The notes: generated by a model from the letters alone, not told the origin. A stretch of 64,000 nucleotides of DNA from Spirochaetota bacterium (GCA_023401595.1 JAEXDQ010000024.1:30578-94577), one strand, 5' to 3'. Positions 17,109-26,629 are shown, counted from the stretch's first letter. Numbers and translations are program-made.

Positions 17109-18452
17109 CTAGAGGACGTACTGCTCCTTCGTGTTGTTCAGGTACAGGATGAACCGATAGGCAGGGACCTGCTGGATGACCTTGCCGTTGATGATCCACG
17201 TCTTTATCTGGTCCTCGTTCGTCACCAGGTATCCGTCCTCCTTGAGATCCAGTTCATACATCGCTTCCGCCAATGCCTCCATGGTCGTCTCCCATTCCTG
17301 CGTACCGGGCTTGAGCTGGTCCCGTACCTGGATGAGCAGCCGTCGTCTGCCGAACGGCGCCACATGGAAATCAACTTCGGCGCCACTGTCGCAACGGTAG
17401 TAGCACAACGTCGGCGTCGTATGACGCAGCGACATGGCCACGACATTTCGCAGATATCCGTCGAGGCGATATTCGGTCTCAGGACTGATGGACCTTGAAA
17501 GGGAATGGTCGATGCTCAGCACCCGCCAATGGTCGTCCCTGTTCACTACGTCGCCGGGACGGTGAGTCTCCTCCATGCCAGCGATGAAATAGAAGTCCGT
17601 CATCCACTGCATGAAATCCTGAACGAGCCGTTCATCGCACACATGTCCGTTGCTTTTGAGGAAGTTGATGATTTGGCGGCTGGTAAAGGTCTGGGAGACA
17701 TGTCCGAGCAGGTGGTGGACAAGATCCGAGAACGCCAAAGGATCGCTGATACGATAACGTTGGAACAATTCCGAACAGATGATCCCGTTGACATAGTTCT
17801 GCAACCGTTGCAGCCTGTTCGCCTTGTCATAGGTCGATATCGCGGCAGGAAAGCCTCCGACCTCCATATATCGCTCGAACATATGGCTGAGGAACGGCAG
17901 CTCCTTATCCTGCGGCGGATTGTGCGGATGGACCCCTCGAAGCCGGAGGTATTCAAGGAAGCTGAACGGAAACAGCTCGTAGATGTCGCATTCAGGGCGT
18001 AGGGCGGCGGTATCTTCCCGTGTGAACAACGCCTGTGTGGACGCGGTGAGGAACACCTCGCACTTCATTTGCTGACGAATCTCCATGATGAAGGTCGGCC
18101 AATTGTTCACCCTTTGTACTTCATCGAGGAAAAAATAGAGTTTTTCTTTCTGTATGTCGCTATCGGGATATAGGGCCTGATAGGCCTTGAGTATGATGCT
18201 CAGCGACGCGCGTCGCAACGTCCATAGCCTGCTATCGGAAAAATCGATGTGGATGAGGTTTTTCGCAGGTATTCCTTTTTTGATCAGGTTCACCATGAAC
18301 AGTTGCTGGAAAGCCGATTTCCCGCATCTGCGCACGCCTTGGATCACGGTTATCCGCCCCGGTCTCGGCGTCACCTGCAACTGTCGTTCAATCAATTTGT
18401 CCGTCGAAGGGTGTTGCCCTTCTTCTATCAGGTTTTTGAGTAGGTCTAACAT
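17109..18452 (-). CDS. AAA ATPase of the DUF4143 family
   Basis: A 447-residue P-loop ATPase of the family annotated 'ATP-binding protein, AAA_14/DUF4143'; its cellular role is unknown. Walker A is GVRRCGKSAF (residues about 39-48), Walker B is 'KLYFFLDEVQRV' near 105, and a sensor region follows ('EVFLTASTQALFTRED'). The C-terminal DUF4143 part ends with a PD-(D/E)xK-like segment ('YYRCDSGAEVDFHV', then 'LIQVRDQL'), which suggests a nuclease-fold remnant. It is monocistronic with an AT-rich upstream region. Confidence 0.85.
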   Translation of the reverse strand: MLDLLKNLIEEGQHPSTDKLIERQLQVTPRPGRITVIQGVRRCGKSAFQQLFMVNLIKKGIPAKNLIHIDFSDSRLWTLRRASLSIILKAYQALYPDSDIQKEKLYFFLDEVQRVNNWPTFIMEIRQQMKCEVFLTASTQALFTREDTAALRPECDIYELFPFSFLEYLRLRGVHPHNPPQDKELPFLSHMFERYMEVGGFPAAISTYDKANRLQRLQNYVNGIICSELFQRYRISDPLAFSDLVHHLLGHVSQTFTSRQIINFLKSNGHVCDERLVQDFMQWMTDFYFIAGMEETHRPGDVVNRDDHWRVLSIDHSLSRSISPETEYRLDGYLRNVVAMSLRHTTPTLCYYRCDSGAEVDFHVAPFGRRRLLIQVRDQLKPGTQEWETTMEALAEAMYELDLKEDGYLVTNEDQIKTWIINGKVIQQVPAYRFILYLNNTKEQYVL

Positions 18453-19045
18453 GAGGAAGCTCCTTCAGAAACCGGTTTCTATCTTGATTCCGTGATGTTT
18501 CCGTCGGGGGATGAACGCTTTCGTATCCACTTGTGCAAGCAGCGACGGTTCCCACGGTCTTGTATAATGTGAATATCAGGCTCGCTTCTCCAGGCATCCC
18601 GGAAGAAAAGCGGCGTCAGAAAAACTCCTGGCAGGACAAGCTAAACTATCCTCCAAGGACTTTCGTTGCGAAAAAAACGACGATCGAGTGTCTGGATAAT
18701 GCCACATATCCCTCCCGCTTTGATATCGGATCATTTCCAACAGACATTGTGCATGGTTATTTTTTTACAACACGATGCAACAAATTGTGTTTCTGCGATT
18801 TATACACATAGTGCCGTATGTTTATATAATACAATGACATTCGATGAAGTGACAAGAGAAGACTGCTAAGATTTAATATAAACGTATCTATTGTGTATAA
18901 ATGGAATTAGTTCAAAAATATACAAGCGTTGCAACGCCGCATGGAATTATAATGCCGGTTTGTCGTCCTGGCGCTTTTATTTGCTTTGTCCCTTTGGACT
19001 TGGAGAAGATTATAAAGATTCGAAAGCAAAACCTTTTCCTTTTGA
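18453..19045. other. AT-rich intergenic region between divergent genes
   Basis: A 593-bp spacer between the divergent DUF4143 ATPase and COG2509 flavoprotein genes. It becomes strongly AT-rich from about 18760 to 19060, unlike the GC-rich coding DNA around it. Several short frames exist but none has a ribosome site, domain or codon use that supports a gene. It must contain the ATPase promoter (minus strand). No RNA family could be identified by eye. Confidence 0.5.
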
Positions 19046-19074
19046 TTGCACTCCCTCCATCTACTTGCTACAAT
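19046..19074 (+). promoter_or_regulatory. Predicted promoter of the COG2509 flavoprotein gene
   Basis: TTGCAC (19046-19051), a 17-bp spacer and TACAAT (19069-19074) predict a start near 19081, about 31 bp before the chosen ATG at 19112. This argues against translation starting at the upstream in-frame TTG at 19046. Confidence 0.6.
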
Positions 19075-19111
19075 ATTGTTTCGAGTCGTGATGAGCTTGA
19101 CCGAGGGGAAT

Positions 19112-20719
19112 ATGATACAGGACATACAGCTGAGAGTGTCGCCGGAACAGGCCGCGGAAACGTCCTTGCTCCGCAAAGCGGTCGCTAGGAAGACCGGTCA
19201 CAAGGAATCCGATTTGTCCGCTATCCGTATCCGGCGTCGTTCCATCGACGCCCGCAGGGTTCCCGTAGTCGTCGACCTGTCTGTGCGGGTATATCTTGGG
19301 GAACCGCCGGCCGATGATGAATTTCCCATGGTCGAGTTCCACGATGTATCCGGTCGGCCGCAGGTCGTGGTCGTGGGCGCAGGCCCCGCCGGATTGTTCG
19401 CCGCGTTGCGTCTCATCGAAAACGGGCTGTGTCCGGTCGTGTTGGAACGCGGTTCCGACGTACACCGCCGAAAAATCGATATCGCCAGGATTTGCAGGGA
19501 AGGCTCCGTTGACCCTGATTCCAACTATAGCTTCGGGGAAGGGGGCGCCGGCGCGTTCAGCGACGGCAAGCTGTTCACGCGTTCCACGAAACGCGGTCCG
19601 GTGGACAGGATACTCTCTTTGTTATGTCAACATGGCGCCAGTACGGACATACTCGCCGACGCTCGCCCCCATATCGGGACGGACCGTCTTCCCCAGGTGA
19701 TCGAGTCAATCCGAAATACGATCGTCGGTTGCGGCGGGCTGGTCTTGTTCCATCACCGGATGACCGGATTAATTAGGGACGGACAAGCTGTGAAAGGGGT
19801 CGTCGCATTCGATTCTACATCAGGGCTGTCCAAGGAATTTCTCGGACCTGTAATTCTGGCTACCGGGCATTCTGCGCGTGACGTCTATGGATATCTCCAG
19901 GATTCCGCCGTCAGGCTTGAGGCGAAAGGGTTGGCTATCGGAGTGCGTCTGGAACATCCCCAGACTGTGATCGATACAATCCAATACCATGATCCGCAGG
20001 GAAGAGGACGCTGGCTGCCCGCCGCGGAATACAGCTTCGTGACACAGGTCGAGGGGCGCGGCGTCTATTCCTTCTGTATGTGTCCCGGCGGGTTTGTCAT
20101 TCCCGCGGTGACAGAGCCCGGACAGATCGTCGTGAACGGCATGTCCCCCGCCGCCAGGAATTCTCGTTGGGCGAACAGCGGCATGGTCGTTGAACTGCAT
20201 CCTGAGGATTTGCCTCCGGAGTTCCAACGGTATGGAGAGCTGTCCATGATGCGTTTCCAGCAGGCGGTGGAACGGCAGGCCTGGCTCGCCGGAGGAAAGA
20301 CGTTGCGTGCGCCCGCCCAGCGGATGACGGACTTCGTGTCCGGCAAATCGTCTTCGACCTTGCCGGATACCTCCTATATTCCGGGCCTGTGCCCGTATGA
20401 CATGTCCATGGTGCTACCTCCGATGATCTCCGGCAGGCTTCGGACGGGGCTTTCCTACTTCGGACGGGTTTCAAAAGGCTTTCTGACGGATGAAGCCGTA
20501 CTGATTGCTGCGGAGACGAGGACGAGCAGTCCCGTCAGGATTCCCCGTGACGACCGGACGCTGAACCATGTCCAGCTGACGGGCTTATATCCTTGTGGCG
20601 AAGGCGCCGGTTATGCCGGCGGCATTGTGTCCGCTTCCTTGGACGGCTTGCGGTGCGCGGACGCCGTCCTGTATGATATGCAGACTGCCGATGTCGCTCC
20701 GTCGGATATCGCAAGGTGA
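19112..20719 (+). CDS. FAD-dependent dehydrogenase of the COG2509 family
   Basis: A 535-residue cytoplasmic flavoprotein of unknown substrate. A small N-terminal domain ('RVSPEQAAETSLLRKAVARK') is typical of this family. The Rossmann motif 'VVVVGAGPAGLFAALRLIE' follows near residues 84-102. Conserved family blocks are 'NYSFGEGGAGAFSDGKLFTRS' around 143-163, 'FCMCPGGFV' and 'NGMSPAARNSRWANSG' in mid-protein, and 'YPCGEGAGYAGGIVSASLDG' near the C-terminus. The ATG at 19112 has a GAGGGG site 4 bp upstream; an in-frame ATG 21 bp earlier lacks one. Confidence 0.92.
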   Translation: MIQDIQLRVSPEQAAETSLLRKAVARKTGHKESDLSAIRIRRRSIDARRVPVVVDLSVRVYLGEPPADDEFPMVEFHDVSGRPQVVVVGAGPAGLFAALRLIENGLCPVVLERGSDVHRRKIDIARICREGSVDPDSNYSFGEGGAGAFSDGKLFTRSTKRGPVDRILSLLCQHGASTDILADARPHIGTDRLPQVIESIRNTIVGCGGLVLFHHRMTGLIRDGQAVKGVVAFDSTSGLSKEFLGPVILATGHSARDVYGYLQDSAVRLEAKGLAIGVRLEHPQTVIDTIQYHDPQGRGRWLPAAEYSFVTQVEGRGVYSFCMCPGGFVIPAVTEPGQIVVNGMSPAARNSRWANSGMVVELHPEDLPPEFQRYGELSMMRFQQAVERQAWLAGGKTLRAPAQRMTDFVSGKSSSTLPDTSYIPGLCPYDMSMVLPPMISGRLRTGLSYFGRVSKGFLTDEAVLIAAETRTSSPVRIPRDDRTLNHVQLTGLYPCGEGAGYAGGIVSASLDGLRCADAVLYDMQTADVAPSDIAR

Positions 20720-20747
20720 AATGACGAAGCTATAAGTGAGGTGTTTT

Positions 20748-22403
20748 GTGTCAGAAGATGTTTCGCATCTAGAATCGACCGGCCGGGGATGTCCCGGTGA
20801 CAAAAAAGGCATGATGGCATTCCTGTGTGTGGGAATAGTCCTATGTCTGTCGCTGTCCATCATTCCGCTCTATTTCATCTTGCACGGGAATTCCGGAAAG
20901 AACGTTGTCGTCGGCAGTCTCTGCGTCCTGTTGCTCGCGGGTCTGGCCTGTACCTTGCTGGTGTCTTTGGTGAATATGCTCCGGCGGCTGGAGGACGCCC
21001 GTCTGCGGGACTCCGTGTCGGGTTCCATCAGCTATGGGGCGTTCCTTGAGAACGCGAAGGCGATCCTGTCGAAGGAGAAAGGCTCGGAGCAACGGGTCAT
21101 CGTCCACTTCGACCTTGAACGTTTCAAGTTGATCAACGATCGCTATGGGTATCGTACCGGTGACGATCTGCTGCGCCAGATCGCGGCGGTCTTTGACAAG
21201 GCCCTCGATTCCGATGAACTGTTCTGCCGGGCCTACGCCGATCATTTCGTCCTGCTGCTCAAGTCGGGTTCTCGTGATGAAATCGTCGGGCGTCTGCGGA
21301 CGCTCTATGAAGAATGCCCCCGTTTGCCTCATGAGGTGGCCGCTGACGGTTCCTGGCAGATAACCATCCGCTCCGGCGTGTATGAGATCAAGGATTGGAC
21401 GATGGATGTCCGCACCATGGCGGAACGGGCCAATATCGCCTGCCATGAAGCCGATGATATGCATCATTACCTGGCGTTCTACGATGAAAGCAGCCTACAG
21501 TCGATGCTTCTGGAACAGAATATCGAGACGTCGATGGAGCATGCTTTGGACAAGCGCCAGTTCCTGCTGTATCTGCAACCAAAGTACATGCTGGCGGACG
21601 GAAAGCTTTGTGGCGCCGAAGCGTTGGTACGGTGGAGTCATCCCAGTCTGGGGTTGCTGTTGCCCGACCAGTTCCTGCCGACGTTCGAACGGACCGGGTT
21701 CATCCGCAAGATAGACTTGTATATGTTTGAGCGGGTATGCGTCACCATGCGGCGGTGGCTGGATTCAGGATGGGAGATGTTCCCGATATCCGTGAACCTT
21801 TCCCGTAGCCATCTCGACGATCTGGGACTGGTTCCCGTCCTGACTTCCCTGGTCCGGTACTATGGTATCCCGTGCAACCTGCTTGAACTGGAGATCACGG
21901 AAAACTCCTTCAGGGATGATGAGGCCGGAATGCTGCGCATGCTGTCGGAGCTCAAAGCGGAAGGCTTTTCAGTCGCCATGGATGATTTCGGGACCGGCTT
22001 CTCTACGTTGAACATCCTCAAGGATATCCCGCTGGATATCCTGAAGCTGGACAAAGGGTTCCTTGATGAATGCGTTGTATCCGACCGCGGACGAAGCGTC
22101 ATCACCGATGTGGTTACCATGGCTCAGCATCTGCAGATGCGGGTCATCTGCGAAGGTATCGAGACAGAATCCCAATATCTGTTTCTCAAGGATATCGGCT
22201 GCGAGATGGGGCAGGGGTTCTATTTTTCAAAGCCGCTTTCGGTTTCGGACTTCGAGACGCAGGCGATGGGTGCTTCCCGTGCCGTCGATCCACAATTGAC
22301 CATGTTCGACGATGTTCCTGACGGCGATGCGCCGCAAAGTGGTTCTTCTTCCCGGCCGGAATCAAATGAAGGTGCTGTCCCGTCCGAGGGGCTGACGCCG
22401 TAG
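20748..22403 (+). CDS. Membrane-bound degenerate-GGDEF/EAL protein, probable c-di-GMP phosphodiesterase
   Basis: About 551 residues, GTG start preceded by GAGGTG. Two N-terminal transmembrane helices (about 24-45 and 55-77) anchor a GGDEF-fold domain in which the active-site motif is replaced by AYADHF, so cyclase activity is unlikely. The EAL domain from about 265 keeps EALVRW, the SVNLSRSHL Asn, LEITEN, MDDFGTG, LKLDKGF and CEGIET, that is, all expected metal and catalytic residues. It therefore probably hydrolyses c-di-GMP, with the GGDEF domain possibly binding GTP as an allosteric site. A short gap to the downstream glycosylase suggests an operon. Confidence 0.9.
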   Translation: MSEDVSHLESTGRGCPGDKKGMMAFLCVGIVLCLSLSIIPLYFILHGNSGKNVVVGSLCVLLLAGLACTLLVSLVNMLRRLEDARLRDSVSGSISYGAFLENAKAILSKEKGSEQRVIVHFDLERFKLINDRYGYRTGDDLLRQIAAVFDKALDSDELFCRAYADHFVLLLKSGSRDEIVGRLRTLYEECPRLPHEVAADGSWQITIRSGVYEIKDWTMDVRTMAERANIACHEADDMHHYLAFYDESSLQSMLLEQNIETSMEHALDKRQFLLYLQPKYMLADGKLCGAEALVRWSHPSLGLLLPDQFLPTFERTGFIRKIDLYMFERVCVTMRRWLDSGWEMFPISVNLSRSHLDDLGLVPVLTSLVRYYGIPCNLLELEITENSFRDDEAGMLRMLSELKAEGFSVAMDDFGTGFSTLNILKDIPLDILKLDKGFLDECVVSDRGRSVITDVVTMAQHLQMRVICEGIETESQYLFLKDIGCEMGQGFYFSKPLSVSDFETQAMGASRAVDPQLTMFDDVPDGDAPQSGSSSRPESNEGAVPSEGLTP

Positions 22404-22424
22404 CGGATGGGAGGTTCGCCTGAC

Positions 22425-22907
22425 ATGATCCACGGTTTTCCTCCGATAGAGCGTTTTGACGCCAGGATACTGATTCTTGGTTCCATGCCGAGCGTCGCTT
22501 CGCTTTCCGTTCAGCAGTACTATGGTCACCCTCGCAATGCGTTCTGGCCCATCCTGTCCCGGCTGTTCGGTGAGGCTGTCGCGACATACGAAGACAAGCG
22601 AAGGCTGCTTCTATCCCACCGTGTCGCTCTATGGGATGTCGTGCAGGCCTGTGAACGTGAAGGTTCCCTGGATAGCGCGATTACATCGCCTGTCCCGAAC
22701 GATATAGCCGGTTTTCTTGTTTCCCATCCCGACTTGAAGCTTGTCTGTTTCAACGGCAAGACCGCCAGCATGTTCTACAGGCGGTATGTGGGGCTCTACC
22801 CCGGCGAGATCAGGTTCACGGAACTGCCTTCGACCAGTCCCGCGAATACGATGCCGTTTGAACGAAAGTTCGAGGCGTTCTCCGCTGCATTCCGATTGAT
22901 TCCCTAG
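22425..22907 (+). CDS. DNA-deoxyinosine / mismatch uracil DNA glycosylase family protein
   Basis: A 160-residue base-excision-repair glycosylase of the uracil-DNA-glycosylase superfamily, in the family annotated DNA-deoxyinosine glycosylase. 'RILILGSMPSVASLSVQQYY' followed by 'GHPRNAFWPIL' (about 15-45) is the active-site loop. 'HRVALWDVVQACEREGSLDSA' and the C-terminal 'LPSTSPAN' minor-groove loop complete the fold. Start ATG at 22425 has GGGAGGTT 8 bp upstream; an in-frame ATG at 22407 lacks a ribosome site. It lies 21 bp after the EAL gene. Confidence 0.9.
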   Translation: MIHGFPPIERFDARILILGSMPSVASLSVQQYYGHPRNAFWPILSRLFGEAVATYEDKRRLLLSHRVALWDVVQACEREGSLDSAITSPVPNDIAGFLVSHPDLKLVCFNGKTASMFYRRYVGLYPGEIRFTELPSTSPANTMPFERKFEAFSAAFRLIP

Positions 22908-23300
22908 CTCACCACCATATCTGGTCGTCCACCCCGTCTCGTTTGAATGCGGCTCCGCTACATTGTGCGGTCGCCCCACCTTTTCATCTCGCCTGCTACT
23001 CTGTTGGGCTAGAACCTGTTGGGCTAGAACCATGTGGTTTTCTGCTCAGGTCGCTCAGGTTCTGCTCAGGTCGCTCAGGTTCTAGGCGTCTCCGTCATTG
23101 TCGTGGCTTTGTTTTGCCGCCCGCATCATGTGTGCCAGGTTCAGGCATCAGGTGACTGGCATCCGCTTCTGGACAACGGGGCAAGGGACGATTGGACGAG
23201 GCTGCTGGAAATGCATGCTGTTCCAGTATTTCCAGTAGCAGATGAGAAAGGCTTTGCGCATCACAAAGGCGGACGTTCGGGGTACATGCCGTCAAACGCT
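22908..23300. other. Intergenic region with short tandem repeats
   Basis: This gap separates the convergent glycosylase and DapB-like genes. It holds two tandem arrays described separately (23001-23080). No credible coding frame is seen. The rest has no recognisable feature apart from the terminator at its right end. Confidence 0.5.
23001..23080. repeat. Adjacent 15-bp and 20-bp tandem duplications
   Basis: CTGTTGGGCTAGAAC occurs twice in tandem (23001-23015 and 23016-23030). After 10 bp, TCTGCTCAGGTCGCTCAGGT occurs twice (23041-23060 and 23061-23080), itself made of two related 10-bp halves. Both are exact copies, which suggests recent slippage or duplication. They lie in non-coding DNA. 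Confidence 0.9.
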
Positions 23301-23332
23301 AAAAAGGGACTATCGTGAAAAGATAGTCCCTT
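23301..23332 (-). terminator. Intrinsic terminator of the DapB-like gene
   Basis: Perfect 11-bp stem AAGGGACTATC (23304-23314) and GATAGTCCCTT (23322-23332) with a 7-base loop. Read on the minus strand it is followed by TTTTT (23305-23301). It lies 36 bp after the stop codon of the upstream minus-strand gene. Confidence 0.9.
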
Positions 23333-23367
23333 GCGCAGAGAACGACTGGCGGCCTGTTCTGGCCGGA

Positions 23368-24408
23368 TTACCAATCAAGATACTGGTTCATCGGATAGGA
23401 CAGGTACTGCACCGGTTCCAGTTTTTCTGCGGTAATATATCCTGCGGGAGCGTTGAGTACGGTAGGTATCCTGTTGACGATGGTCGCGCAGGTATGCTCG
23501 ACCGTAGCCGGCTTCTGTACGAAGAACGTCGTGTCGGGTTCCCCCTTGATCTTCCAGTCGCACATGTCGCCGTCGTCCGGTCCGTAGACCTTGCCGATGC
23601 ATTGGGTTTCGATGACCGGCCCCTGGAACGTCTCGGTGGTCACCACGGCGCTCATGCCAATGCAGTCCCCTTTCTTGATTGTTTTGCCCAAAGTCGCGGA
23701 ATATAGATCCTCGTCATGGAAATAGGGAACGCACTTCTGCGTCTGGCTCTTGATGGTCCAGCCCATCTTGTTGCACAACGCTTCGTTGGAGTTCCAGACG
23801 TACGAAGGTTCCAAAGTGGTCGGATGGGCTATCTGCTTTTCAAATTCCTTCGGCGACAGACCCGCTCCGTGGGCTTGCGCCAAAGCGAGCCCGTAGTCTT
23901 CGACATTGTAGCTGACGGCGCCCTCGATCTTGTCGATGCGATGCACTCCTCCGGCGACGCAGGCGATCATGTTGATCCAATAGATATCCTGCATACCTGA
24001 ACCCACGATAGTACAGCCCGTCTCCTTTGCGATATGGTCAAGCCTGTTGGTGATGGCGGAGGAGGTGGTCCACGGATAGATCGCTTCCTCGCACGTGGTG
24101 ATCACATTGATTCCCCGTTTCGCGCAGCGTTCGAAGTGGGGTTCGACATCATCCATGAAACTGAACAGCGTGAGGACGGCGATATCCGGGTCGCAGGAAT
24201 CAAGCACCGCGTCGGCGTCCTTCTGGATCGTGACTCCGATCTTCATGCCCAAGCCGGCGAAATCCCCGACATCCATTCCGACTATATCCGGGTTCACATC
24301 GATCGCGCCGACGATTTCCGCCCCGCTCTCATGGAGATAGCGGAGAATGTATTTCGCCATTTTGCCGCAGCCGTACTGTACGACACGGATCTTTTCATTG
24401 TTCACCAT
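23368..24408 (-). CDS. DapB-like NAD(P)H-dependent amine/diaminoacid dehydrogenase family protein
   Basis: A 346-residue protein with a dihydrodipicolinate-reductase-type fold. The N-terminal Rossmann domain shows 'VVQYGCGKMAKYILRYL' (about 9-25) and 'IVGAIDVNPDIVGMDVGDF'. The size and C-terminal part ('GMSAVVTTETFQGPV', 'EPDTTFFVQKPATVEHTCA') resemble 2,4-diaminopentanoate dehydrogenase of ornithine fermentation and its uncharacterised relatives rather than DapB (about 270 residues). The usual Ora/Ord partner genes are not nearby, so the substrate is open. Start ATG at 24408 is preceded by AGAGGTG; an upstream in-frame start at 24528 lacks support. It is monocistronic with its own terminator. 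Confidence 0.82.
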   Translation of the reverse strand: MVNNEKIRVVQYGCGKMAKYILRYLHESGAEIVGAIDVNPDIVGMDVGDFAGLGMKIGVTIQKDADAVLDSCDPDIAVLTLFSFMDDVEPHFERCAKRGINVITTCEEAIYPWTTSSAITNRLDHIAKETGCTIVGSGMQDIYWINMIACVAGGVHRIDKIEGAVSYNVEDYGLALAQAHGAGLSPKEFEKQIAHPTTLEPSYVWNSNEALCNKMGWTIKSQTQKCVPYFHDEDLYSATLGKTIKKGDCIGMSAVVTTETFQGPVIETQCIGKVYGPDDGDMCDWKIKGEPDTTFFVQKPATVEHTCATIVNRIPTVLNAPAGYITAEKLEPVQYLSYPMNQYLDW

Positions 24409-24721
24409 TTCAACACCTCTCAGACTTGGAATGTCTGTACCATTTCGATACAGGGAGAACCTGTGTCCGTTCTTGCGTTGTTCACCGCTCTCCATTCCTA
24501 ATTTCGTCACGAAAAGTCGGCCTGTCAATGGAAATCTGCAACTATCCTCTTGTACTAGACATAATTAGTATTGTGTGTGACATGATTTGCCAATGCTTCA
24601 GGACCGCTGTGCATGGATTGAACTCGTTTGCTCAGGGGCGTGTCCTGCCCCAGGGCCTACTCGATTCCCAAAAGATGAAGCGTATGATATAGTTCGAGCC
24701 ATGCCTTGGGGAAGGCTCAGC
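24409..24721. other. Divergent promoter region
   Basis: A 313-bp spacer between the divergent DapB-like and MATE genes. Both promoters must lie here. Candidate AT-rich hexamers occur around 24540-24580, but no convincing pair could be assigned. No coding frame is supported. Confidence 0.4.
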
Positions 24722-26095
24722 ATGTCCACTACAAAAGAACTTGATTTGACGAAAGGACCTATCGGAAAACAGCTGTTGCTCTTTTTCCTCCCGATTTTTC
24801 TAGGGAGTTTTTTTCAGCAATTCTACAACAGTACCGATGCGCTGATCGTGGGGCAGTTCGTCGGCAAGGAGGCTCTTGCCGCGATTGAATCCACCGGTAG
24901 TCTGACCCGGTTGCTCGTGCAGTTCTTCATCGGCGTCGCAAGCGGCGCGACAATTCTGATTTCCCAGGCGTTCGGAGGGAAGGACGAGGCCCGCGTTTCA
25001 AGGACGGTCCATACGGCGGTCGCGTTCGCCATATGGGGCGGGGTGGTGGTCACCGTCCTTGGGTTGTTGCTGGCCCCGGCCTGTCTACGGGCGATGCATG
25101 TTCCCGCTGAAATTGAAAGCGACGCGATTCTCTATACCCGGGTTTTCTTTCTTGGCGTACTGCCGACGTTCCTCTATACGATCGGCGCGGCTATACTTCG
25201 CGCCGTGGGGGATTCCCGCCGTCCGTTCTATTTTCTGATTTTCTGTTGTATCCTCAACGTTATCCTCGACATCGTATTCGTCCTGATATTCCGTACAGGG
25301 GTCGCCGGCGCCGGTATCGCGACATTGCTGGCGCAGGCGTTGAGCGCCGTACTGGTGTTCAGGACGTTGGGCAGGTCGACGGACAGCTATCGGGTGTATG
25401 CAAAACAGATCCGGATACACAAGGATCTGCTGAACCGCATCGTATTCCTCGGACTCCCCATTGGCCTGCAGTCCGCCATGTATGCGTTCTCCAACATCCT
25501 GGTTCAGGCGAAGGTCAATACATTCGGTACCGATATGGTCGCGGCCTGGGCCGTCTGCGGAAAGGTCGATTTCCTGATCTGGATACTGCTTGACGCCTTG
25601 ACGATTTCCATTTCCACGTTCGTAGCCCAGAACTACGGCGCCGGTCTTGTGAGCCGCGTCACGAAAGGGGTCGGAACGGCGATCGGAGTCGGTTTCTGCC
25701 TGTTCCTTCCTCTCAGCGCGGGGCTGTATGTATTCGCGCCTTGGCTCGCCCGGATTTTCGTCGCCGACCAGAGCGTCATCGACATGACCGTCCTGCTGTT
25801 GCATTTCTTCGCGCCAGTCTATTGGACGTATATCGTCGGAGACGTATATTCCGGCGCGATACGCGGTACGGGCGATTCCCTGCAACCGATGATCCTGACC
25901 TTCATCGGGACATGCCTGGTGCGTATCATCTGGATACTGGCGGTTCCTTCGGGAAGCGACATCTGGTCGATCATCCTCTGTTATCCGATCACCTGGGCGG
26001 GAACGTCGCTGCTGTATGTCGTATACGGCTGGCTCCGCGGCGGCATCGTGAAAAAGTCTGATCCTGTACGGCGAGCGGATACCGCTGCGAAATAA
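24722..26095 (+). CDS. MATE-family efflux transporter
   Basis: A 457-residue twelve-helix inner-membrane antiporter. It starts MSTTKELDLTKGPIGKQLLLF and has the first-half MATE motif 'FFQQFYNSTDALIVGQFVG' (about 35-53), with the repeat-related 'GLPIGLQSAMYAFSNILVQAK' in the second half. Length and helix pattern are complete. The ATG at 24722 has GGGAAGG about 8 bp upstream; the longer frame to 24587 adds an uncharacteristic Cys/Pro-rich stretch. Substrate (drug, toxin or metabolite) unknown. Confidence 0.92.
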   Translation: MSTTKELDLTKGPIGKQLLLFFLPIFLGSFFQQFYNSTDALIVGQFVGKEALAAIESTGSLTRLLVQFFIGVASGATILISQAFGGKDEARVSRTVHTAVAFAIWGGVVVTVLGLLLAPACLRAMHVPAEIESDAILYTRVFFLGVLPTFLYTIGAAILRAVGDSRRPFYFLIFCCILNVILDIVFVLIFRTGVAGAGIATLLAQALSAVLVFRTLGRSTDSYRVYAKQIRIHKDLLNRIVFLGLPIGLQSAMYAFSNILVQAKVNTFGTDMVAAWAVCGKVDFLIWILLDALTISISTFVAQNYGAGLVSRVTKGVGTAIGVGFCLFLPLSAGLYVFAPWLARIFVADQSVIDMTVLLLHFFAPVYWTYIVGDVYSGAIRGTGDSLQPMILTFIGTCLVRIIWILAVPSGSDIWSIILCYPITWAGTSLLYVVYGWLRGGIVKKSDPVRRADTAAK

Positions 26096-26323
26096 TGGCG
26101 GAAAATGACGAAATAAAAACTATAAGCCCAAATTCAATTGCCATTAGCGAAGCATGGTGCTATGATTCCGCAATAATAAATTTCATAGTGCCAAGAGTGA
26201 GAGAATCGGTGTGATGTACTAGCAAATGCATCCCATTTCATGCGGGAAGCCCATCGTAAGATGGATTTTATTTTGCCTCTGATATATCGTTTTATATATC
26301 ATTGTTTTCCAAGGGTTGGTCGT

Positions 26324-26629
26324 ATGAGTCTACAGGAAGCATTGAAACTGTTGCGTCTGGAGCTTGGTCTGACGCAAGAGGATTTGGCGAAGAAACTGAA
26401 CAGGGCGTTCGTCACTGTGAACCGATGGGAAAACGGCAAAGGCTTTCCCAGCCGTAACAATGCGAAGACTATACTCTCCATCGCAAGAAGCAACCGCGCT
26501 TCCGAAGATTGCATCTCATATCTCACCGAAGTATTGATGCCGGACGCCAAACGCAGCTATTCCGCGGTCGCATATGGATTTTATCAAAGCTCATCGATAT
26601 TAAGAAAGTCCTTGCCATTGTTGAGGTGA
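26324..26629 (+). CDS. Small helix-turn-helix (XRE-like) protein
   Basis: About 101 residues. The N-terminal part is a classic XRE helix-turn-helix: 'LQEALKLLRLELGLTQEDLA' then 'KLNRAFVTVNRWENGKGFPS' (residues 3-46). The C-terminal part is short and featureless, with no ligand domain, so it may be a minimal DNA-binding regulator. It precedes a membrane GGDEF protein by 305 bp on the same strand, and may control it. Start ATG at 26324 has AAGGG upstream; a longer frame from 26240 is less likely. Confidence 0.75.
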   Translation: MSLQEALKLLRLELGLTQEDLAKKLNRAFVTVNRWENGKGFPSRNNAKTILSIARSNRASEDCISYLTEVLMPDAKRSYSAVAYGFYQSSSILRKSLPLLR

